64,000 bases of DNA, from positions 3,968,001 to 4,032,000 of the forward strand of contig NZ_CP056087.1 in NCBI RefSeq assembly GCF_001839655.2. The letters run 5' to 3'. Below, in pieces: positions 43,871 to 53,287 of the stretch. Below the pieces are notes generated by a model. It saw nothing but the letters and a program-made list of their open reading frames with translations. It made no database searches and was not told the origin of the DNA. Position 1 is the first letter of the stretch; each line of letters starts with the position of its first letter. The position numbers were made by a program, and so were the translations under genes. The DNA is from Pseudomonas argentinensis. Lineage in GTDB: Bacteria; Pseudomonadota; Gammaproteobacteria; Pseudomonadales; Pseudomonadaceae.

Positions 43871-44749
43871 TTAGACCAATACACCGGACTGGCGCAGGGC
43901 CTGACGCAGCGGTTCGTGACAACGGGGGCTCAACCAGGTCAGCGGCAGGCGAATGCCGTCGGCCATCATGCCCATTTCATTCAGGGCCCACTTCACCGGA
44001 ATCGGGTTGGCTTCGATGAACAGGTTCTTGTGCAGGGGCATCAGGCGATCGTTGATGGCCCGGGCGATGGCCGCTTCGCCGCGCATGGCGGCCGAGCACA
44101 TGTCGCTCATGGCACGCGGCGCCACGTTGGCGGTCACCGAGATATTGCCCTTGCCACCGAGCAGGATCAGTTCGACCGCAGTGGGGTCGTCCCCGGAGTA
44201 CAGGTGGAAGTTCGAGCCGACGCGGTCGAGGATGTCACGGGCGCGCTGCAGGTCGCCGGTGGCTTCCTTGATGCCGATGATGTTGTCGACCTTGGCAAGG
44301 CGTTCGACGGTCTCCGGCAGCATGTCGCAGGCGGTACGGCCCGGCACGTTGTAGAGGATCTGCGGGATGGCCACGGCTTCGGCGATATGGCGGAAGTGCA
44401 GGTACAGGCCTTCCTGGGTCGGCCGGTTGTAGTACGGGGTGACCAGCAGGCAGGCATCGGCGCCGGCGGTCTTGGCATTCTGGGTCAGCTCGACCGCTTC
44501 GCGGGTGGAGTTGGCACCGGTGCCGGCGATGACCGGAATGCGCCCGGCGACCTGATCCACCACGCGGCGGATGACTTCGATGTGCTCGTTGACATCGAGC
44601 GTCGCCGACTCGCCGGTAGTGCCGACCGCGACGATGGCATGGGTGCCCTCTTGCAGGTGGAAGTCCACCAGTTTGCTCAGGGCCTCCCAATCGAGATTAC
44701 CCTGCGCATCCATGGGCGTGACCAGTGCCACCATACTGCCCGCAATCAT
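43871..44749 (-). CDS. dapA: 4-hydroxy-tetrahydrodipicolinate synthase
   Basis: 292 residues, first committed enzyme of lysine and diaminopimelate synthesis, condensing pyruvate with aspartate semialdehyde. Motifs: GTTGESATL near residue 43, [14 protein letters not shown] with the catalytic Tyr near 133, [10 protein letters not shown], and the Schiff-base Lys in GIKEATGD near 161. Start ATG at 44749 with AGGAG seven bases upstream. Divergent from gcvR over 211 bp that contains both promoters but no other feature that I can name. Confidence 0.96.
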   Translation of the reverse strand: MIAGSMVALVTPMDAQGNLDWEALSKLVDFHLQEGTHAIVAVGTTGESATLDVNEHIEVIRRVVDQVAGRIPVIAGTGANSTREAVELTQNAKTAGADACLLVTPYYNRPTQEGLYLHFRHIAEAVAIPQILYNVPGRTACDMLPETVERLAKVDNIIGIKEATGDLQRARDILDRVGSNFHLYSGDDPTAVELILLGGKGNISVTANVAPRAMSDMCSAAMRGEAAIARAINDRLMPLHKNLFIEANPIPVKWALNEMGMMADGIRLPLTWLSPRCHEPLRQALRQSGVLV

Positions 44750-44960
44750 GCAACCGCTCCTGCCGAAAAAGAGAGCCGTAATGGTACTGGCGCCACCAGC
44801 CTTGCACAAGCGACCAGGTGGCTGTAGTTACCGCCATTACGCGCGTTCGACAGCACGGTCGAGCGTATCTGGTCATTCCCCTGGCGGGCGCTTTTCGCTA
44901 CCCTGCGAGTTTGTTTGGCGCTCTCTATTGCGCCGGGCGTCCAACGTTTAGGAAGGCTGC

Positions 44961-45518
44961 ATGTCCACCCCCCCAGTTCGCGAACAATTCCTCGTCATCA
45001 GTGCGCTCGGCAGCAATGCCATGGAACTGACCAATGTGCTGTGCCGGGCCAGCCATGAAAACCGCTGCGCGGTCATCAGCACGCGCCTGAGCCGCCACGG
45101 CGAGCTCAGCGCCCTGGTCCTGCAGGTGTCTGGCAACTGGGATGCCCTGGCGCGGCTGGAAGCCGGCCTGCCGGCACTGGCCAAGAAGCACGAGTTCACC
45201 GCCAACGTGATCCGCAGCGCCGCCCAGGAAGTGCGCCCCCAGGCGCTACCTTACGTGGCCTACGTGAGCTCGGTGTACCGCCCGGACATCCTCAACGAGC
45301 TGTGCCAGTTCTTCATCGACCACCGTGTCGAGCTCGAAGCCCTGACCTGCGATACCTATCAGGCGCCGCAGACCGGCGGCACCATGCTCAATGCCACGCT
45401 GACCGTCACCCTGCCAGCGGGCACGCAGATCAGCTGGCTGCGCGACCAGTTCCTGGATTTCGCCGACGCCCTGAACCTGGATGCCCTGATCGAACCCTGG
45501 CGCCCCCAGAATCCATAA
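44961..45518 (+). CDS. gcvR: Glycine cleavage system transcriptional repressor-like ACT protein (GcvR)
   Basis: 185 residues with two ACT-like domains and no DNA-binding motif (REQFLVISALGSNAMELTNVLCRA at the start of the first, YVAYVSSVYRPDILNELCQFFIDHRVELEAL in the second). In enterics GcvR acts through GcvA; in pseudomonads the role of this protein is less certain. ATG at 44961 has AGGAAGG upstream. Bcp follows after 13 bp, so the two are likely co-transcribed, as in PAO1 (PA1009-PA1008). Confidence 0.85.
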   Translation: MSTPPVREQFLVISALGSNAMELTNVLCRASHENRCAVISTRLSRHGELSALVLQVSGNWDALARLEAGLPALAKKHEFTANVIRSAAQEVRPQALPYVAYVSSVYRPDILNELCQFFIDHRVELEALTCDTYQAPQTGGTMLNATLTVTLPAGTQISWLRDQFLDFADALNLDALIEPWRPQNP

Positions 45519-45531
45519 GGAGCCCTGCCCC

Positions 45532-46002
45532 ATGGCCATCGCCATCGATTCCCCCGTTGCCGATTTCAGCGCCCCAGCGACGGGCGGTGATTTCAACCTG
45601 GCGGCATGCAAGGGCAAGCAGCTGGTGATCTATTTCTACCCGAAGGACAATACGCCCGGCTGCACCACCCAGGGCCAGGGTTTTCGCGATGCCCATGAGG
45701 CCTTCGCTGCCGCCAATACGGTGATCGTCGGCGTGTCCCGCGACAGCCTGAAGACCCACGAGAACTTCAAAGCCAAGCAGGGCTTTCCCTTCGAGCTGAT
45801 CTCGGACAAGGACGAAAGCGTCTGCGCACTGTTCGACGTGATCAAGCTCAAGAAGCTCTACGGCAAGGAATACCTGGGCATCGACCGCAGCACCTTTCTG
45901 ATCGACAAGCACGGCGTGCTGCGCCAGGAATGGCGCGGGGTGAAAGTGCCCGGCCATGTCGACGCGGTACTGGCCGCCGCCCAGGCCCTGAACAAAGCTT
46001 GA
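45532..46002 (+). CDS. bcp: Thioredoxin-dependent thiol peroxidase (Bcp/PrxQ)
   Basis: 156-residue peroxiredoxin that reduces hydroperoxides. The peroxidatic Cys is Cys44 in YPKDNTPGCTTQ; the Cys five residues later found in E. coli Bcp is Gly here (GQGFRD), so this is the one-Cys or alternative-resolving form. GIDRSTFLIDKHGVL is the family C-terminal motif. Ribosome binding site AGGAG nine bases upstream of ATG 45532. Confidence 0.94.
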   Translation: MAIAIDSPVADFSAPATGGDFNLAACKGKQLVIYFYPKDNTPGCTTQGQGFRDAHEAFAAANTVIVGVSRDSLKTHENFKAKQGFPFELISDKDESVCALFDVIKLKKLYGKEYLGIDRSTFLIDKHGVLRQEWRGVKVPGHVDAVLAAAQALNKA

Positions 46003-46010
46003 TACAGTTG

Positions 46011-46038
46011 AAAAATGCCGCTCTCGAGCGGCATTTTT
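46011..46038 (+). terminator. Terminator of the gcvR-bcp operon
   Basis: Perfect stem AAAAATGCCGCTC / GAGCGGCATTTTT with T-run, nine bases after the bcp stop. Confidence 0.95.
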
Positions 46039-46051
46039 CATGGCTTGGCGT

Positions 46052-46413
46052 CAGGGTCTGTTGACGTTTCAACGCGAGCCGCGTTGCCGCGAGAAATCTC
46101 GCCAGGCCGGGCGGCGATCCGCTAGGCCGAGGACGCAGGTAATGGACTAGCCGTCCGCGCTTTCCCTTGCCAAGTCCTCCAACGACGCATGGCGAGATTT
46201 CTCGCACAACCTAGGCGGCCCCACCCGTAGGGCCGGGCCCGTTTTGTCGCGATGCGGCGTTACTCGATGGCTCATTTGGCCCACCAAACTTCGCGGCTGT
46301 GTGACCCACATGGATGTGGGAGATGCCGCAAGCCCGCCGGGAGCGGGCGCGGCCCTTGCCTCGCGACAAAACGGGCTCCGGCGCGGCCGTGCGTGAAACC
46401 TCAACAGACCCTA
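46052..46413. mobile_element. MITE copy 4 between bcp and the tusA-like gene
   Basis: Ends GGGTCTGTTGACGTTTCA / TGAAACCTCAACAGACCC; TA remains at the right (46412-46413) and CA at the left (46052-46053). At about 360 bp it is the longest copy because of an extra hairpin block (CCACATGGATGTGG, GCCCGCCGGGAGCGGGC) at about 46303-46355. Internal hairpins as in copy 3 (GAGAAATCTCGCCAGGC and a distant partner). The right TA forms part of the stop codon of the tusA-like gene. Confidence 0.9.
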
Positions 46414-46662
46414 GGCCTTGCGCAGCCAGTAGCGAAACACCCCGCCCTCGCTCTCCTCGCGCAGCAGCGCGTGGCCGGCCAGGCGCGCAAAGGCACGAAA
46501 GTCGCGCTGCGACCCGGCATCCGTGGCCGACACCTTGAGCACCTCGCCACTGGCCAGACCATTGAGCGCCACCTTGGCCTTGAGCAGCGGCAGCGGGCAA
46601 TTCAGCCCACAGGCATCCAGCTCGGCCTGATGCTCGCCCTGCCAACTCGACACATCACTCAT
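46411..46662 (-). CDS. TusA/SirA-family sulfur carrier protein
   Basis: 83 residues of the TusA-like family with the Cys-Pro motif in LDACGLNCPLPLLKAKVAL (persulfide-carrying Cys near residue 20). Corresponds to PA1006 of P. aeruginosa, linked there to molybdenum cofactor-dependent respiration and virulence (memory). Start ATG at 46662 with GAGGGTGGT upstream. The TAG stop is made of TA plus the first G of the MITE end, so the element inserted exactly at the stop codon without changing the protein, which ends in the family-typical LRKA. Confidence 0.88.
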   Translation of the reverse strand: MSDVSSWQGEHQAELDACGLNCPLPLLKAKVALNGLASGEVLKVSATDAGSQRDFRAFARLAGHALLREESEGGVFRYWLRKA

Positions 46663-46771
46663 ACCACCCTCCCGTTTGCAGGCCGACAGCATAACCCAGG
46701 GCCCGTCGGCGCTGGTCAGGCAAGTGCCCGCCCGGCTACAGTACGGCACTGATCAAACAAGAGCCTTGTGC

Positions 46772-48208
46772 ATGAATGTTCTGCGCCCCACCCTGCTGAC
46801 GCTCGCCTGCCTGCTGGCCCAACCGGCCATGGCCAGCGACCTGCCCTCCCTCGGCGACGCCAGCTCCGCACTGGTGTCTCCGCAACAGGAATACCAGCTG
46901 GGCCGTGCCTGGCTGAGTATCGTGCGTGGCCAGGTCAGCCAGCTGTCGGACCCGCAGCTCAAGGACTTCGTCGAAAGCAGCGTCTACCGCCTGGCCGAGA
47001 CCAGCCAGGTGCAGGATCGGCGCCTCGAATTCGTGCTGCTCAACAGCCCGCAGATCAACGCCTTCGCCGCACCCGGCGGGATCATCGGCGTCAATGGCGG
47101 CCTGTTTCTCTATGCGCAGACCGAAGGCGAATACGCCTCGGTGCTGGCCCACGAACTGGCGCACCTGTCGCAGCGCCACTTCGCCCGCGGCCTGGAAGCC
47201 CAGCAACGCATGCAGCTGCCGGTGATGGCTGCCATGCTCGCCGGTATCGTCGCCGCTGCCGCCGGTGCCGGCGATGCCGGTATCGCCGCCATCGCCTCGA
47301 CCCAGGCGGCGGCCATTCAGGAACAGCGGCGCTTCTCCCGGCAGAACGAGCAGGAGGCCGACCGTATCGGCCTGGTCAACCTGGAGAAAGCCGGCTACGA
47401 CCCGCGCTCGATGCCGAGCATGTTCGAGCGCCTGATGCGCCAGTACCGCTACGACCGTATGCCGCCGGAATTCCTGCTCACCCACCCGGTGTCCGAATCG
47501 CGGATCGCCGATACCCGCAACCGCGCCGAGCAGTTTCCTGGCGGCGGCACCGAAGATAGCCTGCGTTACCAGCTGATGCGCGCTCGCGTGCAGCTGACCT
47601 ACGAGGAAACGCCCGGCATCGCCGCCAAGCGCTTCCGTGCCCAGCTCGATGAAAACCCGAACATGGACACGGCGCGCTATGGTCTGGCCATCGCCCTGAC
47701 CAAGGGCGGCCAGTTCGACGAGGCACGCGACGTGCTCGCGCCGCTGCTACAGAAGGCGCCCAACGACATCACCTACAACCTGGCGCAGATCAGCCTGGAC
47801 TCGGCGGCCAATCGCCTGCCGGCCACCGAGCAACGCGTCACCCGCCTGCTCGAGCTGTACCCCAACAACTACCCGGTGAACCAGGCGCGCATCGACCTGC
47901 TGCTCAAGCAGCGCAAGATCCCCGCCGCCGAACAGGCACTCAACGACCTGCTCAAGCGGCGCATGAAGGATCCGGATGTCTGGTATCAGGTGGCGGAAGT
48001 GCGCGGGCTGAGCGGCAATACCATTGGCTTGCACCAGGCCCGTGCCGAATACTTCGCCCTGGTCGGCGACTTCAACCAGGCCATCGAGCAGCTCGATTTC
48101 GCCAAGCGTCGCGCGGCCAACAACTTCCAGATGGCCTCGCGCATCGACGCGCGGCAGAAGGAGTTGATCGAAGAAAAACGCATGACCGAGGAAATGCTGC
48201 GCGGCTGA
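46772..48208 (+). CDS. bepA: Periplasmic M48 metalloprotease with TPR domain (BepA-like)
   Basis: 478 residues. Signal peptide MNVLRPTLLTLACLLAQPAMA; M48 zinc protease with HELAH near residue 128 (third ligand Glu in RQNEQEADRIG near 196) and membrane-facing glycine/alanine-rich loop MAAMLAGIVAAAAGAGDAG; C-terminal TPR repeats at about 275-470. In E. coli BepA degrades or helps assemble stalled LptD and BAM substrates. Starting at 46772 gives the signal peptide; earlier in-frame codons lack one. Divergent from the tusA-like gene. Confidence 0.92.
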   Translation: MNVLRPTLLTLACLLAQPAMASDLPSLGDASSALVSPQQEYQLGRAWLSIVRGQVSQLSDPQLKDFVESSVYRLAETSQVQDRRLEFVLLNSPQINAFAAPGGIIGVNGGLFLYAQTEGEYASVLAHELAHLSQRHFARGLEAQQRMQLPVMAAMLAGIVAAAAGAGDAGIAAIASTQAAAIQEQRRFSRQNEQEADRIGLVNLEKAGYDPRSMPSMFERLMRQYRYDRMPPEFLLTHPVSESRIADTRNRAEQFPGGGTEDSLRYQLMRARVQLTYEETPGIAAKRFRAQLDENPNMDTARYGLAIALTKGGQFDEARDVLAPLLQKAPNDITYNLAQISLDSAANRLPATEQRVTRLLELYPNNYPVNQARIDLLLKQRKIPAAEQALNDLLKRRMKDPDVWYQVAEVRGLSGNTIGLHQARAEYFALVGDFNQAIEQLDFAKRRAANNFQMASRIDARQKELIEEKRMTEEMLRG

Positions 48209-48221
48209 TGGCGCCGCAATG

Positions 48222-48250
48222 AGCGGCACGAGCGATAGCCCGTGCCGCTG
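48222..48250. terminator. Bidirectional hairpin between bepA and nadA
   Basis: Arms GAGCGGCACG and CGTGCCGCT around a short loop in the 46-bp space between convergent bepA and nadA; weak T-run, so likely terminator for both. Confidence 0.55.
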
Positions 48251-48254
48251 ATGA

Positions 48255-49313
48255 TCAGGCGTTGCCGGCCAGCTTCAGGCGGGCGGCCTGGGTGAAGTCC
48301 AGCATGCGCTTGAGCGGCTTGATGGCCCGCGGAATCAGGGCCGGATCCACGAACACTTCGTTGCTGCCCTCGCGCAGGCACTGCAGGGTGCGTTGCAGGG
48401 TGTTCATGGCCATCCACGGGCAGTTGGCGCAACTGCGGCACGCCGCGCCGTTGCCGGCGGTCGGTGCGGCGACGAACGCCTTGTCCGGGCACAGCTGCTG
48501 CATCTTGTAGAAGATGCCGCGGTCGGTGGCGACGATAAAGGTCTTGTTGGGCATGCGCTGGGCGGCGGCGATCAACTGGCTGGTCGAGCCGACCGCGTCG
48601 GCCAGTTCGATCACCGCGGTTGGCGACTCGGGGTGCACCAGCACGGCGGCGTCGGGGTACAGCGCCTTCATCTGCTCGAGCTGGCGGGCCTTGAATTCCT
48701 CGTGAACGATGCAGGCACCGTCCCAGAGCAGCATGTCGGCGCCGGTCCTGTTCTGGATGTAGCGGCCCAGGTGCTGGTCCGGTGCCCAGATGATGCTTTC
48801 GCCGTTGTCCATCAGGTGCTCGACGATCTCCACCGCGCAGCTGGAGGTCACCACCCAGTCGGCGCGGGCCTTCACGGCAGCCGAGGTGTTTGCATAAACA
48901 ACCACGGTGCGCTGCGGATGCTGGTCGCAGAAGGCGGCGAACTCGTCGACCGGGCAACCCAGATCCAGCGAACAGGTGGCCTCCAGCGTCGGCATCAGCA
49001 CGCGTTTTTCCGGGTTGAGGATCTTCGCCGTCTCGCCCATGAACTTGACGCCGGCGACCAGCACGGTCTGCGCTCCATGCTGGTTGCCGAAACGCGCCAT
49101 TTCCAGGGAGTCGGACACGCAGCCGCCGGTCTCTTCGGCCAACGCCTGAAGCACCGGGTCGCAGTAATAATGGGCGACCAGAACGGCATTCTGGCGCTTC
49201 AGCTCTTTGCCAATTTCATCACGGTAGAACGCTTCCTGCTCCGCCGTCAGCGTCTCTGGCTGCTTGGCATCGAGGTGAGCCTGGACAAGAAGTCGTTCGG
49301 CAATCTGCGTCAT
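48255..49313 (-). CDS. nadA: Quinolinate synthase
   Basis: 352-residue [4Fe-4S] enzyme making quinolinate from iminoaspartate and DHAP in NAD synthesis. Cluster cysteines are visible in [20 protein letters not shown] and [13 protein letters not shown]; also [10 protein letters not shown] near residue 47, [14 protein letters not shown] and HPESP. Length matches the family. Followed on the other side by ilvE, divergent. Confidence 0.96.
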   Translation of the reverse strand: MTQIAERLLVQAHLDAKQPETLTAEQEAFYRDEIGKELKRQNAVLVAHYYCDPVLQALAEETGGCVSDSLEMARFGNQHGAQTVLVAGVKFMGETAKILNPEKRVLMPTLEATCSLDLGCPVDEFAAFCDQHPQRTVVVYANTSAAVKARADWVVTSSCAVEIVEHLMDNGESIIWAPDQHLGRYIQNRTGADMLLWDGACIVHEEFKARQLEQMKALYPDAAVLVHPESPTAVIELADAVGSTSQLIAAAQRMPNKTFIVATDRGIFYKMQQLCPDKAFVAAPTAGNGAACRSCANCPWMAMNTLQRTLQCLREGSNEVFVDPALIPRAIKPLKRMLDFTQAARLKLAGNA

Positions 49314-49690
49314 GTCGTCAGGGCCTATCGAGGTCTATCTGCACGGGGCGTGGAGTATACCGCCAGACGCGCTGCGCCGGTCGGCCCCCTGCACGGCCGA
49401 GGTACCCGACAATGGGCGACGCAGGCCTTGCGCGGGCGCGCATGGTAAGGGCATTGACCCGTTTTTTTCAATCTCGCCCCACCTGCTGGCGCGACACCGG
49501 TTGATCGCCGCGATAATCCGCCGCATCATCACCCCTACGGCCATCAATCCGTCAGGCAAGCCTGCATCAGGCCTGACCGACCATGCAGCCCACCCTTTTA
49601 CCTGACCGCACAGGCCCGCGCCTGCGTGATCACCCTGGAAATCAACGGACATACGCACGCCGCAGTGGCCGTTCAGCGATTGAGGATGTC
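49314..49690. other. 377-bp divergent region between nadA and ilvE
   Basis: Contains the two promoters; I see no gene, repeat or clear leader peptide. The ilvE start at 49691 is chosen by GAGGA six to ten bases upstream and by homology; the frame open from 49583 has no homology before it. Confidence 0.5.
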
Positions 49691-50710
49691 ATGGCTTACG
49701 AAAACATCGAATGGGACAAGCTGGGTTTCGACTACATCAAGACCGACCAGCGCTACCTGTCGCACTGGCGCGACGGTGACTGGGATCAGGGCACGCTGAC
49801 CGAAGACAACGTGCTGCACATCAGCGAGGGCTCGACCGCCCTGCACTATGGCCAGCAGTGCTTCGAGGGCCTCAAGGCCTACCGCTGCAAGGACGGTTCG
49901 ATCAACCTGTTCCGCCCCGATCAGAACGCCCTGCGCATGCAGCGCAGCTGTGCGCGCCTGCTGATGCCGGCGCCGTCGACCGAGCAATTCATCGAAGCCT
50001 GCAAACAGGTGGTCAAGGCCAACGAGCGTTTCATCCCGCCCTATGGCTCGGGTGGCGCACTGTACCTGCGCCCCTTCGTGATCGGCGTGGGTGACAACAT
50101 CGGCGTGCGCACCGCACCCGAGTTCATCTTCTCGGTGTTCTGCATCCCGGTCGGCCCGTACTTCAAGGGCGGCATGAAGCCGAACAATTTCGTGATCTCC
50201 AGCTACGACCGCGCCGCGCCCCAGGGCACCGGCGCCGCCAAGGTCGGCGGCAACTATGCCGCCAGCCTGATGCCGGGATCGCAGGCCAAGAAGAACAACT
50301 TCGCCGACTGCATCTACCTCGATCCGCAGACCCACACCAAGATCGAGGAAGTCGGTTCGGCCAACTTCTTCGCCATCACCCATAACGACGAATTCATCAC
50401 CCCGAAATCGCCGTCGGTGCTGCCAGGCATCACTCGCCTGTCGCTGATCGAGCTGGCGCAGAGCCGCCTGGGCCTGAAGGTCATCGAGGGCGACGTGTTC
50501 ATCGACAAGCTGGGTGACTTCAAGGAAGCCGGCGCCTGCGGCACCGCCGCGGTGATCACGCCGATCGGTGGCATCGAGTACAACGGCAAACTGCACGTGT
50601 TCTACAGCGAGAAGGAAGTGGGCCCGGTGGTCAGCCGCCTGTACGCCGAGCTCACTGGCGTGCAGTCCGGTGACGTCGAGGCGCCGCAAGGCTGGATCGT
50701 CAAGGTGTAA
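49691..50710 (+). CDS. ilvE: Branched-chain amino acid aminotransferase
   Basis: 339-residue fold-type IV PLP aminotransferase that makes leucine, isoleucine and valine. Motifs: STALHYGQQCFEGLKAYR near 47, the PLP Lys in GAAKVGGNYAAS near 187, and the family EVGSANFF near 225. It is the long (about 340 residue) type. In PAO1 ilvE is elsewhere (near PA5013, by recall); here it lies between nadA and tRNA-Lys. Confidence 0.95.
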   Translation: MAYENIEWDKLGFDYIKTDQRYLSHWRDGDWDQGTLTEDNVLHISEGSTALHYGQQCFEGLKAYRCKDGSINLFRPDQNALRMQRSCARLLMPAPSTEQFIEACKQVVKANERFIPPYGSGGALYLRPFVIGVGDNIGVRTAPEFIFSVFCIPVGPYFKGGMKPNNFVISSYDRAAPQGTGAAKVGGNYAASLMPGSQAKKNNFADCIYLDPQTHTKIEEVGSANFFAITHNDEFITPKSPSVLPGITRLSLIELAQSRLGLKVIEGDVFIDKLGDFKEAGACGTAAVITPIGGIEYNGKLHVFYSEKEVGPVVSRLYAELTGVQSGDVEAPQGWIVKV

Positions 50711-50767
50711 ACCGCGCAGCTGGCAGCTCCCTGAGCTGCCAGCCCGACCCAGCGAAGCGGAAACTGA

Positions 50768-50802
50768 AAAGCCCGAACCTCTGTCGAGATTCGGGCTTTT
50801 CA
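50768..50802 (+). terminator. Terminator of ilvE
   Basis: Stem AAAAGCCCGAA / TTCGGGCTTTT with a twelve-base loop, about 57 bp after the ilvE stop, followed by T-rich sequence. Confidence 0.85.
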
Positions 50803-50829
50803 GTGCGCCTCCGCTTGGAAGGCTTGAAA

Positions 50830-50905
50830 TGGTGGGTCGTGTAGGATTCGAACCTACGACCAATTGGTTAAAAGCCAACTGCTCTACCAACTGAGCTAAC
50901 GACCC
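50830..50905 (-). tRNA. tRNA-Lys (anticodon TTT)
   Basis: 76-nt cloverleaf on the minus strand: acceptor GGGTCGT pairs with ACGACCC, D arm GCTC/GAGC, anticodon loop CTTTTAA with anticodon TTT, T arm GTAGG/CCTAC with GGTTCGAATCC, encoded CCA. In PAO1 the tRNA-Lys next to queC is the insertion site of PAPI-1/pKLC102-like islands; here it is directly followed by the ilvE terminator region, with no integrase. Confidence 0.97.
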
Positions 50906-50964
50906 GTGGTGCGAGCGGTATAATACTGATTTAATTCAGGAATTCAACACCCACCGAAAATTTT

Positions 50965-51639
50965 TTACTGATAGCGCGTGGGGTCGGGCATACCGGCCGC
51001 GGCAAAGCCTGCGGCGCGCAGTCTGCAGCTGTCGCACTTGCCGCAGGCGCGGCCGTCGGCATCCGCCAGGTAGCAGGAAACCGTCAGGCCGTAATCCACG
51101 CCCAGGCGCGAGCCGGCCTGCACGATCTCGGCCTTGCTGAGCATCTGCAACGGCGCCTGGATACGAATGCGCTGCCCTTCCACACCCATCTTGGTCGCCA
51201 GGTTGGCCATGTGCTCGAAGGCGTTGACGAATTCCGGCCGGCAGTCCGGGTAGCCCGAATAGTCCACCGCATTGACACCGATAAAGATGTCCTGGGCCTC
51301 CAGCACCTCGGCCCAACCCAGCGCCAGGGACAGAAACACGGTATTGCGAGCGGGCACGTAGGTGACCGGGATGCCGGTGGTCGGACTCTGCGGCACCTCG
51401 ATGCTGGCATCGGTCAGCGCCGAGCCACCAATGCCGTCGAGGTTGATGCCAATGACCTTGTGCTCGATCACGCCGAGCTGACGCGCCACCCGCTCGGCTG
51501 CCTGCAGTTCGGAGCGATGACGCTGCCCATAGTCGAAACTCATGCTGTAGCAGCTATACCCCTGCTCTCTGGCCATCGCCACGACGGTGGCGGAATCAAG
51601 ACCGCCCGATAGCAGGATGACCGCTTTCTTTGCGCTCAT
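50965..51639 (-). CDS. queC: 7-cyano-7-deazaguanine synthase (QueC)
   Basis: 224 residues. Makes preQ0 from 7-carboxy-7-deazaguanine for queuosine synthesis. PP-loop SGGLDSAT near residue 11, zinc-binding Cys cluster [14 protein letters not shown] near 198. Start ATG at 51639; queE ends two bases upstream (51641), so the two form an operon. Confidence 0.96.
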   Translation of the reverse strand: MSAKKAVILLSGGLDSATVVAMAREQGYSCYSMSFDYGQRHRSELQAAERVARQLGVIEHKVIGINLDGIGGSALTDASIEVPQSPTTGIPVTYVPARNTVFLSLALGWAEVLEAQDIFIGVNAVDYSGYPDCRPEFVNAFEHMANLATKMGVEGQRIRIQAPLQMLSKAEIVQAGSRLGVDYGLTVSCYLADADGRACGKCDSCRLRAAGFAAAGMPDPTRYQ

Positions 51640-51640
51640 A

Positions 51641-52288
51641 TCAGTGCCCCGGCTCGTCGTTCCAAAGAATCTTGTGCAGCTGCAGCTGCATGCGTACCGG
51701 CAGGTTGTCGGCAATCACCCACTCGGCCAGCTGACGCCCACTGACCTGCCCGTGGCTGGGCGAAAACAGCACTTCACCGACTCGCTCGGAAAGGTCGTAC
51801 TGGATGACCTTGCTGACCGACCAGTCGTAATCCTCCCGCGAACAGATCACGAACTTGACCTGGTCGCGCGGCTGCAGGTGCACGATGTTCTCGTAGCGGT
51901 TGCGGCCCATCTCGGCCGAGCCGGGGGTTTTCAGGTCCACGACCTTGCTGACCCGCGAGTCGACGGCCGATACGTCCAGCGCGCCACTGGTCTCCAGGGA
52001 CACGTCGTAGCCGGCGTCGCACAGCTTCTCGAGCAGGGGGATGCAGTTCGGTTGCGCCAGCGGTTCACCGCCGGTCACGCAGACGTAGCGGGGGCGATAG
52101 CTCGCCACCTGCTCGAGGATGGCATCCAGGGTAAGCAGCTCGCCGCCGCTGAACGCGTAGGCGGTGTCGCAGTATTGACAGCGCAGGGGGCAGCCGGTCA
52201 GGCGCACGAATACCGTCGGCAAGCCGGCGGTACGCGCTTCCCCCTGCAGCGAGAAAAAGATCTCGGTGATGCGCAGGGTATCTTTCAT
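51641..52288 (-). CDS. queE: 7-carboxy-7-deazaguanine synthase (QueE)
   Basis: 215-residue radical SAM enzyme of queuosine synthesis. The SAM cluster motif is [12 protein letters not shown] near residue 32; GGEPLAQ near 72 is the SAM-binding GGE. Start ATG at 52288 with homology from [17 protein letters not shown]. Upstream partner of queC and downstream of the tol-pal operon terminator. Confidence 0.95.
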   Translation of the reverse strand: MKDTLRITEIFFSLQGEARTAGLPTVFVRLTGCPLRCQYCDTAYAFSGGELLTLDAILEQVASYRPRYVCVTGGEPLAQPNCIPLLEKLCDAGYDVSLETSGALDVSAVDSRVSKVVDLKTPGSAEMGRNRYENIVHLQPRDQVKFVICSREDYDWSVSKVIQYDLSERVGEVLFSPSHGQVSGRQLAEWVIADNLPVRMQLQLHKILWNDEPGH

Positions 52289-52420
52289 TGGGGCACCGGG
52301 CGTGACGGCGAAACAGGCCATCCGCCTCCGTTGCGAAAAAGGGCGGCAATTCTAAACGAAATAAACCGCGACAAGCCATTTTTCAGGTAACGCGCGACGC
52401 TGCGCTTTCAACGGGCAGAA

Positions 52421-52445
52421 AAAACCCGCGACAGGCGCGGGTTTT
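52421..52445 (-). terminator. Terminator of the tol-pal operon
   Basis: Perfect stem AAAACCCGCG / CGCGGGTTTT with a five-base loop, 15 bp beyond the cpoB stop. Confidence 0.95.
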
Positions 52446-52459
52446 CATAAGGTTTCAGC

Positions 52460-53281
52460 TTAGCGGATTCGCTGCAGATCGCGCTGTGCCAACTGGGCGG
52501 CAGAGGTACCGGGGTACTGGGCGATGACCTGCTGGAGAATGCCCTTGGCCTTGTCGTTGTTGCCCAGGCGAATCTCCACATCGGCCAGCTTGTACAGGGA
52601 GTCCGGCACCTTGGAATGCTGCGGGTAGGCCTGGCTGACCTTGGCAAACGCCTGACCGGCACCTTGCAGGTCGCCCTTGGCCAGGTTCACTTCACCCAAC
52701 CAGTACTGCGCATTGCCGGCGTACTGGCTGCTGGGATAGCGGCGCAGGAAAGCGGCGAAGGCCTGGCTGGCCTTGTCGAAATCCTTGGCTTTGATCAGGT
52801 CGAAAGCTGCATCGTAGAACAGCTTTTCCTTCGCTGGATCGGCCGGCTCGCCGGAGGCTTGCGCCCCTGCGTCACCGGCACCCGCGGAAGCACCACCGGC
52901 ACCATTGCTGGCACCCGCGGCTGGAGAATTCTGGGTGGCGGCTGCACCAGCGGCGGCCCCACTGCTCAGTCGTTTGTCGAGGTCCTGATAACGCTCCAGG
53001 CCTTCCTGCTTCAAACGCTGAATATCGTTCTGCTGCTCTTCGAGCATGCCACGCAGTTGCGCAATTTCCTGCTGCATCTGCTGGAGCTGACTGAACAGCA
53101 TGCCCTGCGCTGTAGATGGAGTTTGCACTCCACCTCCAGCGTAGGCGCCGGACGTGCCGCCACCGCCTGCCGGATAACCGCTACCGTTGCCGGTACCGCC
53201 ATCCTGAACGGGAACCTGAGCCCAGGCCGCAAGCGGCAGGCTCAGAGCCAAAACGGTTACTACACGTCGGCACGTTCGCAT
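52460..53281 (-). CDS. cpoB: Cell division coordinator CpoB (YbgF)
   Basis: 273 residues, periplasmic. Signal peptide MRTCRRVVTVLALSLPLAAWA, a Gly-rich linker (YPAGGGGTSGAYAGGGV), a coiled coil for trimerisation (FSQLQQMQQEIAQLRGMLEEQ at about 63-83), a second low-complexity Ala/Gly linker and C-terminal TPR repeats. It links PBP1b and Tol-Pal at the septum. Starts six bases after pal. Confidence 0.93.
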   Translation of the reverse strand: MRTCRRVVTVLALSLPLAAWAQVPVQDGGTGNGSGYPAGGGGTSGAYAGGGVQTPSTAQGMLFSQLQQMQQEIAQLRGMLEEQQNDIQRLKQEGLERYQDLDKRLSSGAAAGAAATQNSPAAGASNGAGGASAGAGDAGAQASGEPADPAKEKLFYDAAFDLIKAKDFDKASQAFAAFLRRYPSSQYAGNAQYWLGEVNLAKGDLQGAGQAFAKVSQAYPQHSKVPDSLYKLADVEIRLGNNDKAKGILQQVIAQYPGTSAAQLAQRDLQRIR

Positions 53282-53287
53282 ATCGAA

